Positions 22,938 through 33,059 of a stretch of DNA of 64,000 nucleotides are shown piece after piece. Within the stretch, counting starts at the first letter, position 1; each line of letters starts with the position of its first letter. Made by a program: the position numbers and the translations under genes. Below the pieces are notes generated by a model. That model was not told the origin of the DNA. It searched no databases and saw only the letters and a list, made by a program, of their open reading frames with translations. The stretch is from Pelecanus crispus (lineage: Eukaryota; Chordata; Aves; Pelecaniformes; Pelecanidae): positions 12,421,862 through 12,485,861 of the forward strand of contig NC_134675.1 of the NCBI RefSeq assembly GCF_030463565.1, written 5' to 3'.

Positions 22938-25218
22938 ATTGCACCAACCGAGACTTGCTGATTCCCATCCATAACCTGATTCATCGGCTAGAAAGCCAAG
23001 GAGCACTCAGCAAGACTCACTCACCCTTTAACAGTCCCATATGGCCAGTGCAAAAGTCTAATGGGGAGTGGAGACTAACAGTAGACTATCGTGGTCTGAA
23101 TGAAGTCACAGCACCACTGAGGGCTGCCGTGCCACACATGCAACTTCAATATGAACTGGAGTCAAAGGCAGCCAAGTGGTATGCAACAAGTGACATCGCT
23201 AATGCGTTTTTCTCCATCCCTTTGGCAGCAGAGTGCAGGCCCCAGTTTGCTTTCAATTGGAGGGGTGTTCAGTACACCTGGAATTGACTGCCCCAGGGGT
23301 GGAAGCACAGCCCTACCATTTGCCATGGACTGATCCAGACAGCACTGGAACAGGGTGAAGATCCAGAACATCTGCAGTATATTGATGACATCATTGTGTG
23401 GGGCAATACAGCAGAAGAAGTTTTTGAGAAGGGAAAGAAAACAGTCCAAATCCTTCTGAAGGCTGGCTTTGCCATAAAACAAAGTAAGGTCAAGGGACCT
23501 GCACAGGAGATCCAATTTTTAGGAATAAAATGGCAAGATGGACATCGTCAGATCCCAATGGATGTGATCAACAAAACAACAGCCATGTCTGCACCAACTA
23601 GCAAAAAGGAAACACAAGCTTTCTTAGGCATTGTGGGTGTTTTGGAGAATGCATATTCCAAATTACAGCCAGATCGTAAGCCCTCTCTATCAAGTGACCC
23701 GGAAGAAGAATGATTTCAAATGGGGTCCTGAGCAACGACAAGCCTTTGAACAAATTAAACGGCAGATAGTTTATGCAGTAGCCCTTGGGCCAGTCTGGGC
23801 AGGCCAAGAATGTGCTCTACACCGCAGCCGGGGAGAAGGGCCCTACCTGGAGCCTCTGGCAGAAAGCACCAGGGGAGACTCGAGGTCGACCCCTAGGGTT
23901 TTGGAGTCGGGGATACAGAGGATCTGAAGCCCGCTATCCTCCAAGTGAGAAAGAGATATTGGCAGCATATGAAGGGGTTTGAGCTGCTTCGGAAGAGGTT
24001 GGTACTGAAGCACAGCTGCTGCTGGCCCCCCAACTGCCGGTGTTGGGCTGGATGTTCAAAGGGAGGGTCCCCTCTCCACATCATGCAACTGATGCTACAT
24101 GGAGTAAGTGCACTAATCCCACAATGGGCTCGAATAGGAAACCCCAGTCGCCCAGGAATCTTGGAAGTGATCATGGACTGGCCAGAAGGCAAAGATTTCA
24201 GAATATCGCCATAGGAAGGGGTGACGCGTGCTGAAGAGGCCCCACTGTATAATAAATTGCCAGAAAATGAGAAGCAATATGCCCTGTTCACTGATGGGTC
24301 CTGTCGTCTTGTGGGAAAGCATTGCAGGTGGAAAACTGCTGTATGGAGTCCTATACAACAAGTCGCAGAAACTGCTGAAGGAGAAGGGGAGTCGAGTCAG
24401 TTTGCAGAGGTGAAAGCCATCCAGCTGGCTTTAGATGTTGCTGAAAGACAAAAGTGGCCAGTCCTTTATCTCTATACTGACTCATGGATGGTGGCAAATG
24501 CCCTGTGGGGGTGGTTGCAGCAGTGGAAGCAAAGCAACTGGCAGCGCAGAGGTAAACCCTTCAGGGCTGCCGCATTGTGGCAAGATATTACTGCCCGGGT
24601 AGAGAACCTGGTTGTAAAAGTTCATCACGTAGATGCTCATGTACCCAAGAGTCTGGCCACTGAAGAACATCAAAACAACCGGCAGGTGGATCAGGCTGCT
24701 AAGATTGAAGTGGCTCAGGTGGATCTGGACTGGCAACATCAGGGTGAATTATTTATAGGTCTGTGGGCCCATGAAGCCTCAGGCCATCAAGGAAGAGATG
24801 CAACATATAGATGGGCTCGTGATCGAGGGGTGGACTTAACTATGGACAGTATTGCACAGGTTATCCATGAATGTGAAACATGCGCTGCAATCAAGCAAGT
24901 CAAGCGGTTCAAGCCCCTCGGGTATGGTGGACGATGGCTGAAATATGAATATGGGGAGGCCTGGCAGATTGATTATATCACACTCCCACAAAACCACCAA
25001 GGCAAGTGCCATGTGCTCACCATGGTGGACACAACCACCAGATGGCTGGAAACATATCCTGTGCCCCATGCCACCGCCTGGAACACCATCCTGGGGCTTG
25101 AAAAGCAAGTCCTGTGGTGACATGGCACCCCAGAAAGAATCGAGTCAGACAATGGGACTCATTTCCGAAACAACCTCATAGACACCTGGGCCAAAGAGCA
25201 TGGCATTGAGTGGGTATA
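22938..25218 (+). pseudogene. Family A pol, 5' portion (A3): RT, RNase H, start of integrase
   Basis: A plus-strand copy of pol beginning exactly at the A2 LTR edge, a few codons before the RT (IPIHNL), without gag or protease. RT motifs: FSIPLAAECRPQFAF, LPQGWKHSPTICHG (with TGA replacing the Arg just before it) and YIDDIIVWG. RNase H residues: FTDGSC, EVKAIQLAL, YTDSW and HVDAH. Integrase has the HEASGH/CETC zinc motif and WQIDYI. Lesions: TGA at 23285, a one-base insertion near 23637, a small deletion near 23805, TGA near 23980, TAG at 24212-24214 and TGA at 25118. The coding sequence is interrupted at 25218 by the family B insertion and resumes at 31823. Confidence 0.85.
25214..25218 (+). 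repeat. Target-site duplication GTATA (left) of family B
   Basis: GTATA here and at 31818-31822 flank the family B element. In the uninterrupted pol of A5 the same site reads as a single copy (GTGTATCACATC). Confidence 0.85.
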
Positions 25219-25933
25219 TGTCAGGGACTGAAAGCGTTAATGCCTCAAACATTGTGGTGAGGCAAGATAAGGTCTGCAAAGAGACAAGTTAAGTTCTCCA
25301 CAGTGATAAATTGAGGTCTGCATAGCACCACAGATGAGAAGCCGATTGGTGCAGAGTTGGCATGGAGCCGGGAAGCGGGTCAGAGGACTGGCAATTCCGC
25401 CCTCTGATGGCCAGAGGTCATGCAGAGTTCATTTGAGGAAGGGGCTCACGACCACCTGAAAGACCCCTCGTGACCACCCCCCCCCAGTGGTGCCTGTGCA
25501 GAAGGTGGAGTACATTCTGGAATAAGCTTCAAGGAGGGCAAGACTAGAGGTGGGATCCAAGGGTGGTGATGTCTCTCTCTCCTCTTTCTTCCTTTTCCTT
25601 TCCTCTTATAAGTATTTGGATTAGAACCCACGTTGCTTATCGTGGTGCTTTCCTGGTTCAGGTTTCCTCCTCATTCACATAAACTGTTGACCAAGTCTGA
25701 GACTAAGATTAGACCTAGCTGCACCTAAACTCCTCTCTGGAAAGGAGTTTAGAAAGCAAGGGGGTCTATTCTGAACCTCGTGACTCAACGGGAGGGTCCC
25801 CCTTATCCCCTGCATATCGTGGTGCTTTCCAAGTTCAGGTTGGTGTTTACTGTCAATAAAGTGTTTAATTTAGCCCAAGGGAATCACAGAACCTCCACGA
25901 TCCTCTCTGGACAGTCCAGTTTGGGTCGTGACA
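25219..25933 (+). repeat. Family B 5' LTR
   Basis: A 715-base LTR from TGTCAGGG to GGTCGTGACA. It contains a CTTATAAGTA TATA-like box near 25605, an AATAAA polyadenylation signal at 25855-25860, and an internal direct repeat (ATCGTGGTGCTTTCC at about 25638 and 25817). A 130-base part (25684-25812) is matched at 41483-41618. Confidence 0.8.
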
Positions 25934-25937
25934 TAAT

Positions 25938-25955
25938 TGGCGTAGTCAGCAGCAT
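25938..25955 (+). other. Primer-binding site, tRNA-Ser-like (family B)
   Basis: TGGCGTAGTCAGCAGCAT lies four bases after the LTR. From memory of vertebrate tRNA-Ser 3' ends it fits with two mismatches, and it does not fit the tRNA-Lys site of family A. Confidence 0.6.
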
Positions 25956-26089
25956 TCCCTTGCTGGTGCTAAAGCGATCGTTGGGACCAGGCCTTTGCTG
26001 TGGCCCCTCTCTGAGAGGGGTCATACACAAGGGGAGACAGTCCTCAGAGGACTAATGAGGGATATGTTCCCTATAATTGTAGGCTCATT

Positions 26090-26950
26090 ATGGCCTCCCT
26101 GGGAGGTCTGGCTGTAGATTGTACCCCTCTCCTGGAGAGATTAGAGGGCTATAAAGCCCGATTTTCTTCCCCTAGTATGACTTGGGCCCATAATAATTGG
26201 CATGGTCCACAAATTTTTGTTAAAGAACGGAGACTGAGGCTTGGAAAGGGGAAAGAGTTTGTATGTGCGGTTTTAGGAGCTGCTATGGTGGCAGCACAGC
26301 GGGATCCACAAGCAGTAGCGGACAGAATACATGCGGTTTTAGGAGCTGCTCTGGTGGCAGCAAAGCAGGATAAACATTTAACACAACAAGCAGAAGGGGA
26401 GGCTCTGGAGCAGGAGAGAATACGAAGGGAGCAATTGGATGAAACTTGTTCTCAGATTGGCGTAGAAGATAAGGATACAAATTCTGATGGGGGGAAAGCG
26501 TTAGATTTGCTATACCCTTTTAAAGACCTAGAGATGTATTCTTCTGGAAGGGAGGAAGCCAAAATGCGACCTCTAATTAAGACCAAGACTATAAAGGATG
26601 GTCAAGGAGGAGCTCAACAAGTTACCACCCATACTGTTCCTTATTCCCCTACTGATTTGGCTAAAATTCAGGAAAAATATTCCAGGGGACCCTGAGAAAT
26701 GGAAACCGAATACGTATGGAGAGTATCTCTTACCAGGGGTGACCATATCTTGCTGAGTGAGGATGAGGCAAGAGGGTATTGGGGACTGGGGGGTTTTATA
26801 ACCACAAATGATAATGGAGAGCCCTGGTCCCTGACCCAGAGAGTAGCATGTTGGGCAGGTGGATTAGGTCCTATGGAAAGGGGAGACCCCTTCTCGATTA
26901 AAATGCCTATGGCAGACCACATTTTAGAGAGCGTACAGAAAACCGCGTGT
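26090..26950 (+). pseudogene. Family B gag (N-terminal part), stop-broken
   Basis: An ATG-initiated frame of 201 codons, then TGA (26693-26695), then the same frame open again. The first part has Ala-rich tandem blocks (VLGAAMVAA and VLGAALVAA, about residues 63-95), a charged Gln/Glu stretch, and a C-terminal block LYPFKDLEM with PYSPTDLAKIQEKYSR, which resembles the matrix-to-capsid boundary of retroviral Gag. The second part (VWRVSLTRGDHILLSEDEA to WSLTQRVACWAGGL) looks capsid-like. At about 26950 it passes in frame into RT, so the rest of gag and the protease are deleted. The Gag assignment is by resemblance and position. Confidence 0.55.
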
Positions 26951-28173
26951 CTCTGGTTGGTTAATGTGAAACCCCATGCCTTGCCGTTAGGGCCAAGGGA
27001 GGGAATCACCCCTCCCCTATTATTGGTAATAACCAAGTTGCAGGAAAAGGGGATAATTATCCCAACTCACTCACCTTATAACTCTCTGGTGTGGCCAGTC
27101 CGCAAACCCACTGTAATGTGGCAAATTACAATTGACTGTCAGTGCCTAAATGCTAACACAGGCCCCTTGATCACTGCTGTGCCTAACATGGCTGAGCTGA
27201 TTGCTACTATACAGGGACAAGCCCACCTGATTTTAGCAACTACTGATGTAAAAGACATGGTTTTTATGGTTCCCTTGCAGGAAGCAGACAGAGATCATTT
27301 TGCTTTCACCTGGGAAGGGGTGCAGTTTACTTTTACAAGCCTTCCTCAGGGATACTGCCATTCACCGACCATCGCCCACTATGCCCTGGCGCAGGAGCTT
27401 GCCTGTGTCACCCCTGAGAAGGGAGTTAAGGTATATCAATATATTGATGATGTATTGATTGGCGGCCCTGATACCAATGTAGTGGGACAGACCCAAACAA
27501 AAATAATCGCTCATCTGGAGATTTTAGAACTCCAGATTCCGACAGAGAAGATACAGCTTCCATCCTCGGAGGTAAGGTTTCTGGGTATCTGGTGGAGGGT
27601 TGGGACAGTGTGTATTCCCCCCGAAACCTTGACTACCCTTGAACAAGTGAAAATGCCTAGAAACAAGAGGGAACTCCAACATGCCTTAGGCCTGTTGGTA
27701 TTCTGGAGAAAAAACACATTCCAGACTTTTCCATCATAGCCCGACCCCTATACAACCTAACACACAAAAGGGCCTCTTGGGATTGGACCCCTGTACATGA
27801 GGAAGCCTTGAAGCTATTGATTTTTGAGGCTGGGGTATATCAGGCTTTAGGGCCAATGCACCCGACTGATCCACTCCACATTGAATGGGGTTTTGCAATT
27901 CATGGGCTGTCAATACACATGTGGCAACGTGGACCTGAAGGCCCGACTTGTCCTACTGGGTTTTATTCACGTAGTTTTAAAGATGCAGAAAAACAATACT
28001 CAGTTTGGGAAAAGATCCTGTTTGTGACTAGTTTGGCTTTGCAGGAGGCTGAGAAAATTATATGGCAGCGAGAAAAATGGGAAGAAATCTTAAACATTGC
28101 TAAACAGGGGACCTTTTTGGTGGGATGGGTAGCTGCACATCAAAAGGGCAATCACCCAGCTCACATTTGGAAT
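26950..28173 (+). pseudogene. Family B pol: RT and connection
   Basis: Reverse transcriptase with EGITPPLLLVITKLQEKG, SPYNSLVWPVRKP, a motif-A-like TTDVKDMVFMVPL, LPQGYCHSPTIAHYALAQEL and YIDDVLIGG (27440-27451 encode YIDD). Frame is kept until a frameshift near 27725. From 27808 it reads GFYSRSFKDAEKQYSVWEK (connection) and then VGWVAAHQKGNHPAHIWNN, the end of RNase H. The core of RNase H with the DGS and TDS motifs is missing, so there is a deletion. The RT differs clearly from family A (YIDDVLIGG against YIDDIIVWG). The CR1 insertion cuts the coding sequence at 28173. Confidence 0.75.
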
Positions 28174-30857
28174 AATCATAGAATCATAGAATCATAGAAT
28201 CATCTAGGTTGGAAAAGACCTTTAAGATCATCCAGTCCAACCATTAACCTACACTACCAAGCCCACTCTAGACTAATCAAGGGCAGACCAGACTAAACCA
28301 TATCCCGAAGTGCCACATCTACCCGTTTTTTAAACGCCTCCAGGGATGGTGACTCCACCACCTCTCTGGGCAGCCTGTTCCAATGCCTGACCACCCTTTC
28401 CGTAAAGAAATTTTTCCTAATTTCCAGTCTAAACCTCCCCTGGCGCAGCTTAAGCCCATTTCCTCTTGTCCTATCGCTAGCTACTTGGGAGAAGAGACCA
28501 ACACCCACCTCACTACAACCTCCTTTCAGGTAGTTGTAGAGAGCGATAAGGTCTCCCCTCAGCCTCCTCTTTTCCAGGCTAAACAACCCCAGTTCCCTCA
28601 GCCGCTCCTCATAAGACTTGTTCTCCAGACCCTTCACCAGCTTCGTTGCCCGCCTCTGAACACGCTCCAGCACCTCAATGTCTTTCTTGTAGTGAGGGGC
28701 CCAAAACTGGACACAGTATTCCAGGTGCGGCCTCACCAGCGCCGAGTACAGGGGGACAATCACCTCCCTGCTCCTGCTGGCCACAGCATTCCTGATACAA
28801 GCCAGGATGCTGTTGGCCTTCTTGGCCACCTGGGCACACTGCTGGCTCATGTTCAGCCAGCTATCTACTAACACCCCCAGGTCCTTTTCGGCCAGGCAGC
28901 TTTCCAGCCACTCCTCCCCAAGCCTGTAGCGTTGCATGGGGTTGTTGTGACCGAAGTGCAGCACCCGGCACTTGGCCTTGTTGAACCTCATACAGTTGGC
29001 CACGGCCCATCGATCCAGCCTATCCAGGTCCCTCTGCAGGGCCATCCTACCCTCGAGCAGATCGACACTCCCACCCAATTTGGTGTCGTCTGCAAACTTC
29101 CTGAGGGTGCACTCGATCCCCTCATCCAGATCATTGATAAAGATATTGAACAAGACTGGCCCTAAAACAGAGCCCTGGGGAACACCGCTCGTGACCGGCC
29201 GCCAACTGGACTTAACACCATTTATCACTACTCTCTGGGCTCGGCCACCCAACCAGTTCTTTACCCAGCGAAGAGTATGCCTGTCTAAGCCGTGAGCTGC
29301 CAGCTTCCCGAGGAGGATATTATGCGAGACGGTGTCAAAAGCTTTGCTAAAGTCGAGGTAGATGACATCCACAGCCTTTCCATCATCTACCAGGCGGGTC
29401 ACCAGGTCATAGAAGGAGATCAGGTTGGTCAAGCAGGACCTGCCTTTTGTGAACCCATGCTGGCTGGGCCTGATCCCCTGGTTGGCCTGTACTTGCCTGT
29501 GGAGTTCGCTCAAGATGAACCTCTCCATAATCTTCCCCGGCACCGAGGTCAGGCTGACAGGCCTGTAGTTCCCCGGGTCCTCCTTCCGGCCCTTCTTGTA
29601 GATGGGCGTCACATTGGCAAGCCTCCAGTCATCAGGGACCTCCCCTGTTAACCAGGACTGTTGATAGATGATGGAAAGTGGCTTGGCAAGCTCCTCTGCC
29701 AGCTCCCTCAGTACTCTTGGGTGGATCCCATCCGGCCCCATAGACTTGTGAGCGTCCAGGTGGCTTAGCAGGTCATTAACTGCTTCCTCCTGGACTATGA
29801 GGGCTCCATTCTGGTCCCTATCCCTATCCTCTTGCTCAAGGGCCTGAGTACCCTGGGGATGACCGGTCTGGCTGTTGAACACAGAGGCAAAGAAGGCGTT
29901 AAGTACTTCAGCCTTTTCCTTGTCCTCGGTGACAATGTTCCCCCCCACATCCAGCAAAGAATGGAGATCCTCCTTGGCTCTCCTTTTATTGCTGATGTAC
30001 TTATAAAAGCATTTTTTATTGTCTTTTACAGCACTGGCCAGATTGAGTTCTAGCTGGGCTTTTGCCTTTCTAATTTCCTCCTTGCAGGACCTAACAAGAT
30101 CCCTGTACTCCTCCTGAGCTGCCCGCCCCTTCTGCCAAAGGCGGTAGACTCTCCTTTTTTCCCTGAGTCCCCGCAAAAGCTCCCTATTCAGCCAGGCCGG
30201 TCGATTTCCCCTCCGGTTGGTCTTACGACACACGGGGACAGCCCGCTCCTGCGCCCTTAAGACTTCCTTCTTGAAGAGGGCCCAGCCTTCCTGGACCCCT
30301 TTGCCCTTCAGGACCGCCTCCCAAGGGACTTTCCCAACCAGGGTCCTGAAGAGGGCAAAGTCTGCCCTCCGGAAGTCCATGGTAATAGTTTTGGTGCCCC
30401 TCCGCTTAGCATCACCCAAAATTGAGAACTTTATCATGTCGTGGTCGCTAAGCCCGAGACGGCCTCCGACCTCGACATTTCCCACAAGCCCTTCTCTGTT
30501 GGTAAACAGCAGGTCAAGCGGGGCACCTCCCCTGGTAGGCTCGCTTACCAGCTGCATTAGAAAGTTATCCCCCACATGCTCTAGGAACTTCCAAGACTGC
30601 TGCCTCTCTGCTGTGTGGTATTTCCAGCAGATGTCTGGCAAGTTGAAGTCCCCCATGAGAACAAGGGCTAGCGATTGCGACACTTCTGCCAGCCGCTTAT
30701 AGAATGCCTCATCTACCTCTGCCTCCTGGTTGGGTGGTCTATAGCAGACTCCCAACAGGACATCCGCCTTTCCAGCCTTCCCCCTCATCCTTACCCATAA
30801 GCATTCCACCTTGTCATCACCACTGTCAAGCTCTATGCAGTCGAAACACTCCCTCAA
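28174..30857 (-). mobile_element. CR1 LINE nested in family B (C6, minus)
   Basis: A minus-strand CR1 with the tail (three ATTCTATG-type units) at 28174-28202 and the 5' end at about 30857. It is truncated within the endonuclease. Host family B coding sequence resumes at about 30858 ([12 protein letters not shown]). It is the best preserved CR1 in the window, and being the innermost layer it must be younger than the family B insertion. Confidence 0.9.
28293..30857 (-). CDS. CR1 ORF2, 854 open codons (partial endonuclease plus full RT)
   Basis: One uninterrupted frame from the 5' truncation point to the natural stop after VALRDMV. The endonuclease C-terminal half is present ([29 protein letters not shown]), then the linker, RT with [28 protein letters not shown] (motif A), [15 protein letters not shown] (motif B), FADDTKLGG (motif C), the thumb [14 protein letters not shown], and the C-terminal [14 protein letters not shown] and [15 protein letters not shown] blocks. 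The N-terminal endonuclease residues, ORF1 and the promoter are missing, and no ATG opens the frame at its 5' edge. It is a dead-on-arrival copy that has not yet acquired stops, which argues for a recent insertion. Confidence 0.9.
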   Translation of the reverse strand: MRECFDCIELDSGDDKVECLWVRMRGKAGKADVLLGVCYRPPNQEAEVDEAFYKRLAEVSQSLALVLMGDFNLPDICWKYHTAERQQSWKFLEHVGDNFLMQLVSEPTRGGAPLDLLFTNREGLVGNVEVGGRLGLSDHDMIKFSILGDAKRRGTKTITMDFRRADFALFRTLVGKVPWEAVLKGKGVQEGWALFKKEVLRAQERAVPVCRKTNRRGNRPAWLNRELLRGLREKRRVYRLWQKGRAAQEEYRDLVRSCKEEIRKAKAQLELNLASAVKDNKKCFYKYISNKRRAKEDLHSLLDVGGNIVTEDKEKAEVLNAFFASVFNSQTGHPQGTQALEQEDRDRDQNGALIVQEEAVNDLLSHLDAHKSMGPDGIHPRVLRELAEELAKPLSIIYQQSWLTGEVPDDWRLANVTPIYKKGRKEDPGNYRPVSLTSVPGKIMERFILSELHRQVQANQGIRPSQHGFTKGRSCLTNLISFYDLVTRLVDDGKAVDVIYLDFSKAFDTVSHNILLGKLAAHGLDRHTLRWVKNWLGGRAQRVVINGVKSSWRPVTSGVPQGSVLGPVLFNIFINDLDEGIECTLRKFADDTKLGGSVDLLEGRMALQRDLDRLDRWAVANCMRFNKAKCRVLHFGHNNPMQRYRLGEEWLESCLAEKDLGVLVDSWLNMSQQCAQVAKKANSILACIRNAVASRSREVIVPLYSALVRPHLEYCVQFWAPHYKKDIEVLERVQRRATKLVKGLENKSYEERLRELGLFSLEKRRLRGDLIALYNYLKGGCSEVGVGLFSQVASDRTRGNGLKLRQGRFRLEIRKNFFTERVVRHWNRLPREVVESPSLEAFKKRVDVALRDMV

Positions 30858-31443
30858 GTAGATTCGCTAACCCGTTTAGCTATAATGGCAGCAGAAGCTG
30901 AAGAAGAAAAATGGGAGCATCTGTTAGAGTGGTTACACATGAAGCATGGCCTCTCAGGGGTTAAAGACCTTCTCAAATAAGCCGGTGGCAGAGACTGGCC
31001 TGTTACTCTGGAACTGTGCAACACAATCATTTCTGCTTGTAGTCAGTGCCGTACCTGGCTTGGAAGACATCCCTTGCAGGAACCCCCTCTCCATTTACGG
31101 AATGGAAAGGGCCTCTGGGAAACTTGGCAAGTGGACTATATTGGTTCCATTTCGGAACTCTGACGGGAAACAATATGTACTAGTAGGGGTTGAAGTGGTG
31201 TCAGGACTAACTCGAGCAGAAGCAGTACGACGGGGAACGGGGGACAACACGGTGAAAGGGTTGAAGCTATGGTTTAGTTACCTACCAAAACCCCAATCAA
31301 TCCAATCAGATAACAGAAGCCACTTTACTGCTGGGGTGGTTCAGGAGTGGGCACGGGATGAAGGGATCCAATGGATTTTTCACACTCCATACTACCCCCA
31401 GGCGAATGGTGTTGTTGAACGTACCAATAGGCTCCTAAAGTGA
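30858..31443 (+). pseudogene. Family B integrase
   Basis: Sequence after the CR1 gives the RNase H end ([19 protein letters not shown]), a zinc-binding-like region (LHMKHGLSG and CSQCRTW) and the catalytic core: WETWQVDYIG (first Asp), QSDNRSHFT (second Asp) and NGVVERTN (Glu). The frame shifts near 31155 between the first Asp and the rest, and a TAA breaks the zinc region at about 30979. TGA closes the frame at 31441-31443. Clearly a retroviral integrase; not functional. Confidence 0.75.
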
Positions 31444-31817
31444 ACCCTGAAACCTCATGAACCTGGGTGGACATGACGAGTGTTGGATGCAGTATATAGA
31501 GTCAGTAGTCGCTGGGGAGTTAATGGATGCCCACGACTTATTGCGTTTTGTCCTAAACCTCCATCTATACTACCCAGGGAAAAAGGAGACTAAAGACCCT
31601 GTGAACCCACTCCATTAGAGATACCCCTAAACTTAAACCCGCTCAGTCTTTATACCTGGGTAGCCACTAACGCACGTGGGAGAGACCACTGAATTCATAC
31701 CCGGTAGATTGTCCCATCCGTTTAGTTGTTGTTGTTCTTTATGTATATATATTTCACAGGTTGCCAGAAACCCACCATGGGACTTATGTTGTTGGTTTCT
31801 GAGTACATCATTTGACA
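31444..31817 (+). mobile_element. Family B 3' remnant
   Basis: Frames with stops read like the integrase C-terminus (RVLDAVYRVSSRWGVNGCPRLIAF). Sequence not assignable follows, ending TTTGACA just before the right GTATA. No copy of the 25219-25933 LTR is present. Confidence 0.5.
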
Positions 31818-31822
31818 GTATA

Positions 31823-32633
31823 TCACATCCCTTATCATGCACCAGCCTCCATGAAAATCGAATAATACAATGGACTGTTAAAGACTACCCTGAGAGTAAT
31901 GGGTGGTGGGACATTCAAACATTGGGCTACGCATTTAGCGAAGGCCACCTGGTTAGTCAACACTAGGGGATTTGCCAATCGAGCTGGCCCTGCCCAATCA
32001 AAACTTTTACGTACTGTAGAAGGAGATAAAGTCCCTGTAATGCACATAAAAAATATGCTGGGGAAGACAGTCTGGGTTACTTCCCCCTCGGGCAAAGGCA
32101 AACCCATTTGTGGGATTGCTTTTGCTCAGGGACCTGGGTGCACTTGGTGGGTGATGCGAAAGGATGGGGAAGTCCAATGTGTACCTCAAGGGAATTTGAT
32201 TTTGGGTGAAAACAGCCAATGAACTGAATGGCATGATGTTAATTGCTATATAATACTGTATGGCATCTCTTCTATGCTTGCTATATGCCATATCAACTGT
32301 ATTACAGTAAGAATCACCCAGATTAATGAAGAATGAACTTTGATGAAACTGAGCAAACTGCAGCAGTGTTGGAACAAGAACTGGCTTCAGCATGCAACAA
32401 TCCAACACCGCACACCACCTCTCCTGCCCTGAAAGACTGTGATGATAGATGGAACCCAAAGTCATGGACTAAATGAACTCTGTGGACATTTTAGAGGGAT
32501 GGCCCATAGACTAAGGGAATGTATCTGTGTGTATACATCAAAAGACAGGGAAAGTGGTGGTGATTAATTAGAATGTATTGGAAAGGGTAGGACCTGGGTA
32601 TGACGTATATGATATAGAATAAGGGGTGGATAC
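31823..32633 (+). pseudogene. Family A pol 3' portion and post-pol region (A3, continued)
   Basis: This resumes the A3 integrase right after the right-hand GTATA: the catalytic Glu region (SMKIE, frameshifted), then KHWATHLAKATWLVNTRG and the C-terminal GKTVWVTSPSGKGKPI and CTWWVMRKDGEVQCVPQG, ending at the TGA of the family (32220-32222). About 410 bases without a coding frame follow up to the LTR. There is no env frame. Confidence 0.85.
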
Positions 32634-33059
32634 TGTCCTGGTTTTGGCTGGGATAGAGTTAATTTTCTTCCTAGTAGCAGGCATAGTGCTGTGTTTTGGA
32701 TTTAGTATGAGAAGAATGCTGATAACACACTGATGTTTTAGTTGTTGCTAAGTACTGCTTATGCTAGTCAAGGACTTTTCAGCTTCCCATGCTCTGCCAG
32801 GCGCACAAGAAACTGGGAGGGGGCACAGCCAGAATAGTTGATCCAAACTGACCAAAGGCATTGTTGTTATTATCATTATTATATTGTTATTATTATTATT
32901 ACTCTTTTATTTTATTTCAATTATTAAACTGTTCTTATCTCAACCCAGGAGTGTTTCTCACTCTTACTCCTCCGATTCTCTCCCCCATCCCATCGGGGTA
33001 GGGGGAGTGAGCGAGCGGCTGCGTGGTCCTTAGTTGCTGGCTGGGGCTAAACCACGACA
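32634..33059 (+). repeat. Family A 3' LTR with internal deletion (A3)
   Basis: It runs from TGTCCTGG to CCACGACA but is only 426 bases long. The sequence jumps from TGACCAAAGG to the ATTGTTGTTATT block, so about 145 bases containing the CRE, TATA box and cap region are lost. Confidence 0.9.

Larger units (their letters stand above)
25219..31817 (+). mobile_element. ERV family B element nested in A3
   Basis: A second, unrelated ERV inserted in the integrase region of A3. It starts TGTCAGGG and ends TTTGACA, with the five-base duplication GTATA on both sides. Order: LTR (25219-25933), primer site, gag, an in-frame jump into RT, a connection/RNase H remnant, a nested minus-strand CR1 (28174-30857), then the RNase H end and integrase to about 31443. 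No 3' LTR is seen. Only the last bases resemble an LTR end (TGACA), so a deletion probably removed nearly all of it. Confidence 0.8.

Noticed and set aside
28180-28210. Short direct repeats of ATCATAGA, considered as a CRISPR-like or satellite array
   Set aside because: They are the normal 8-base tail units of CR1.
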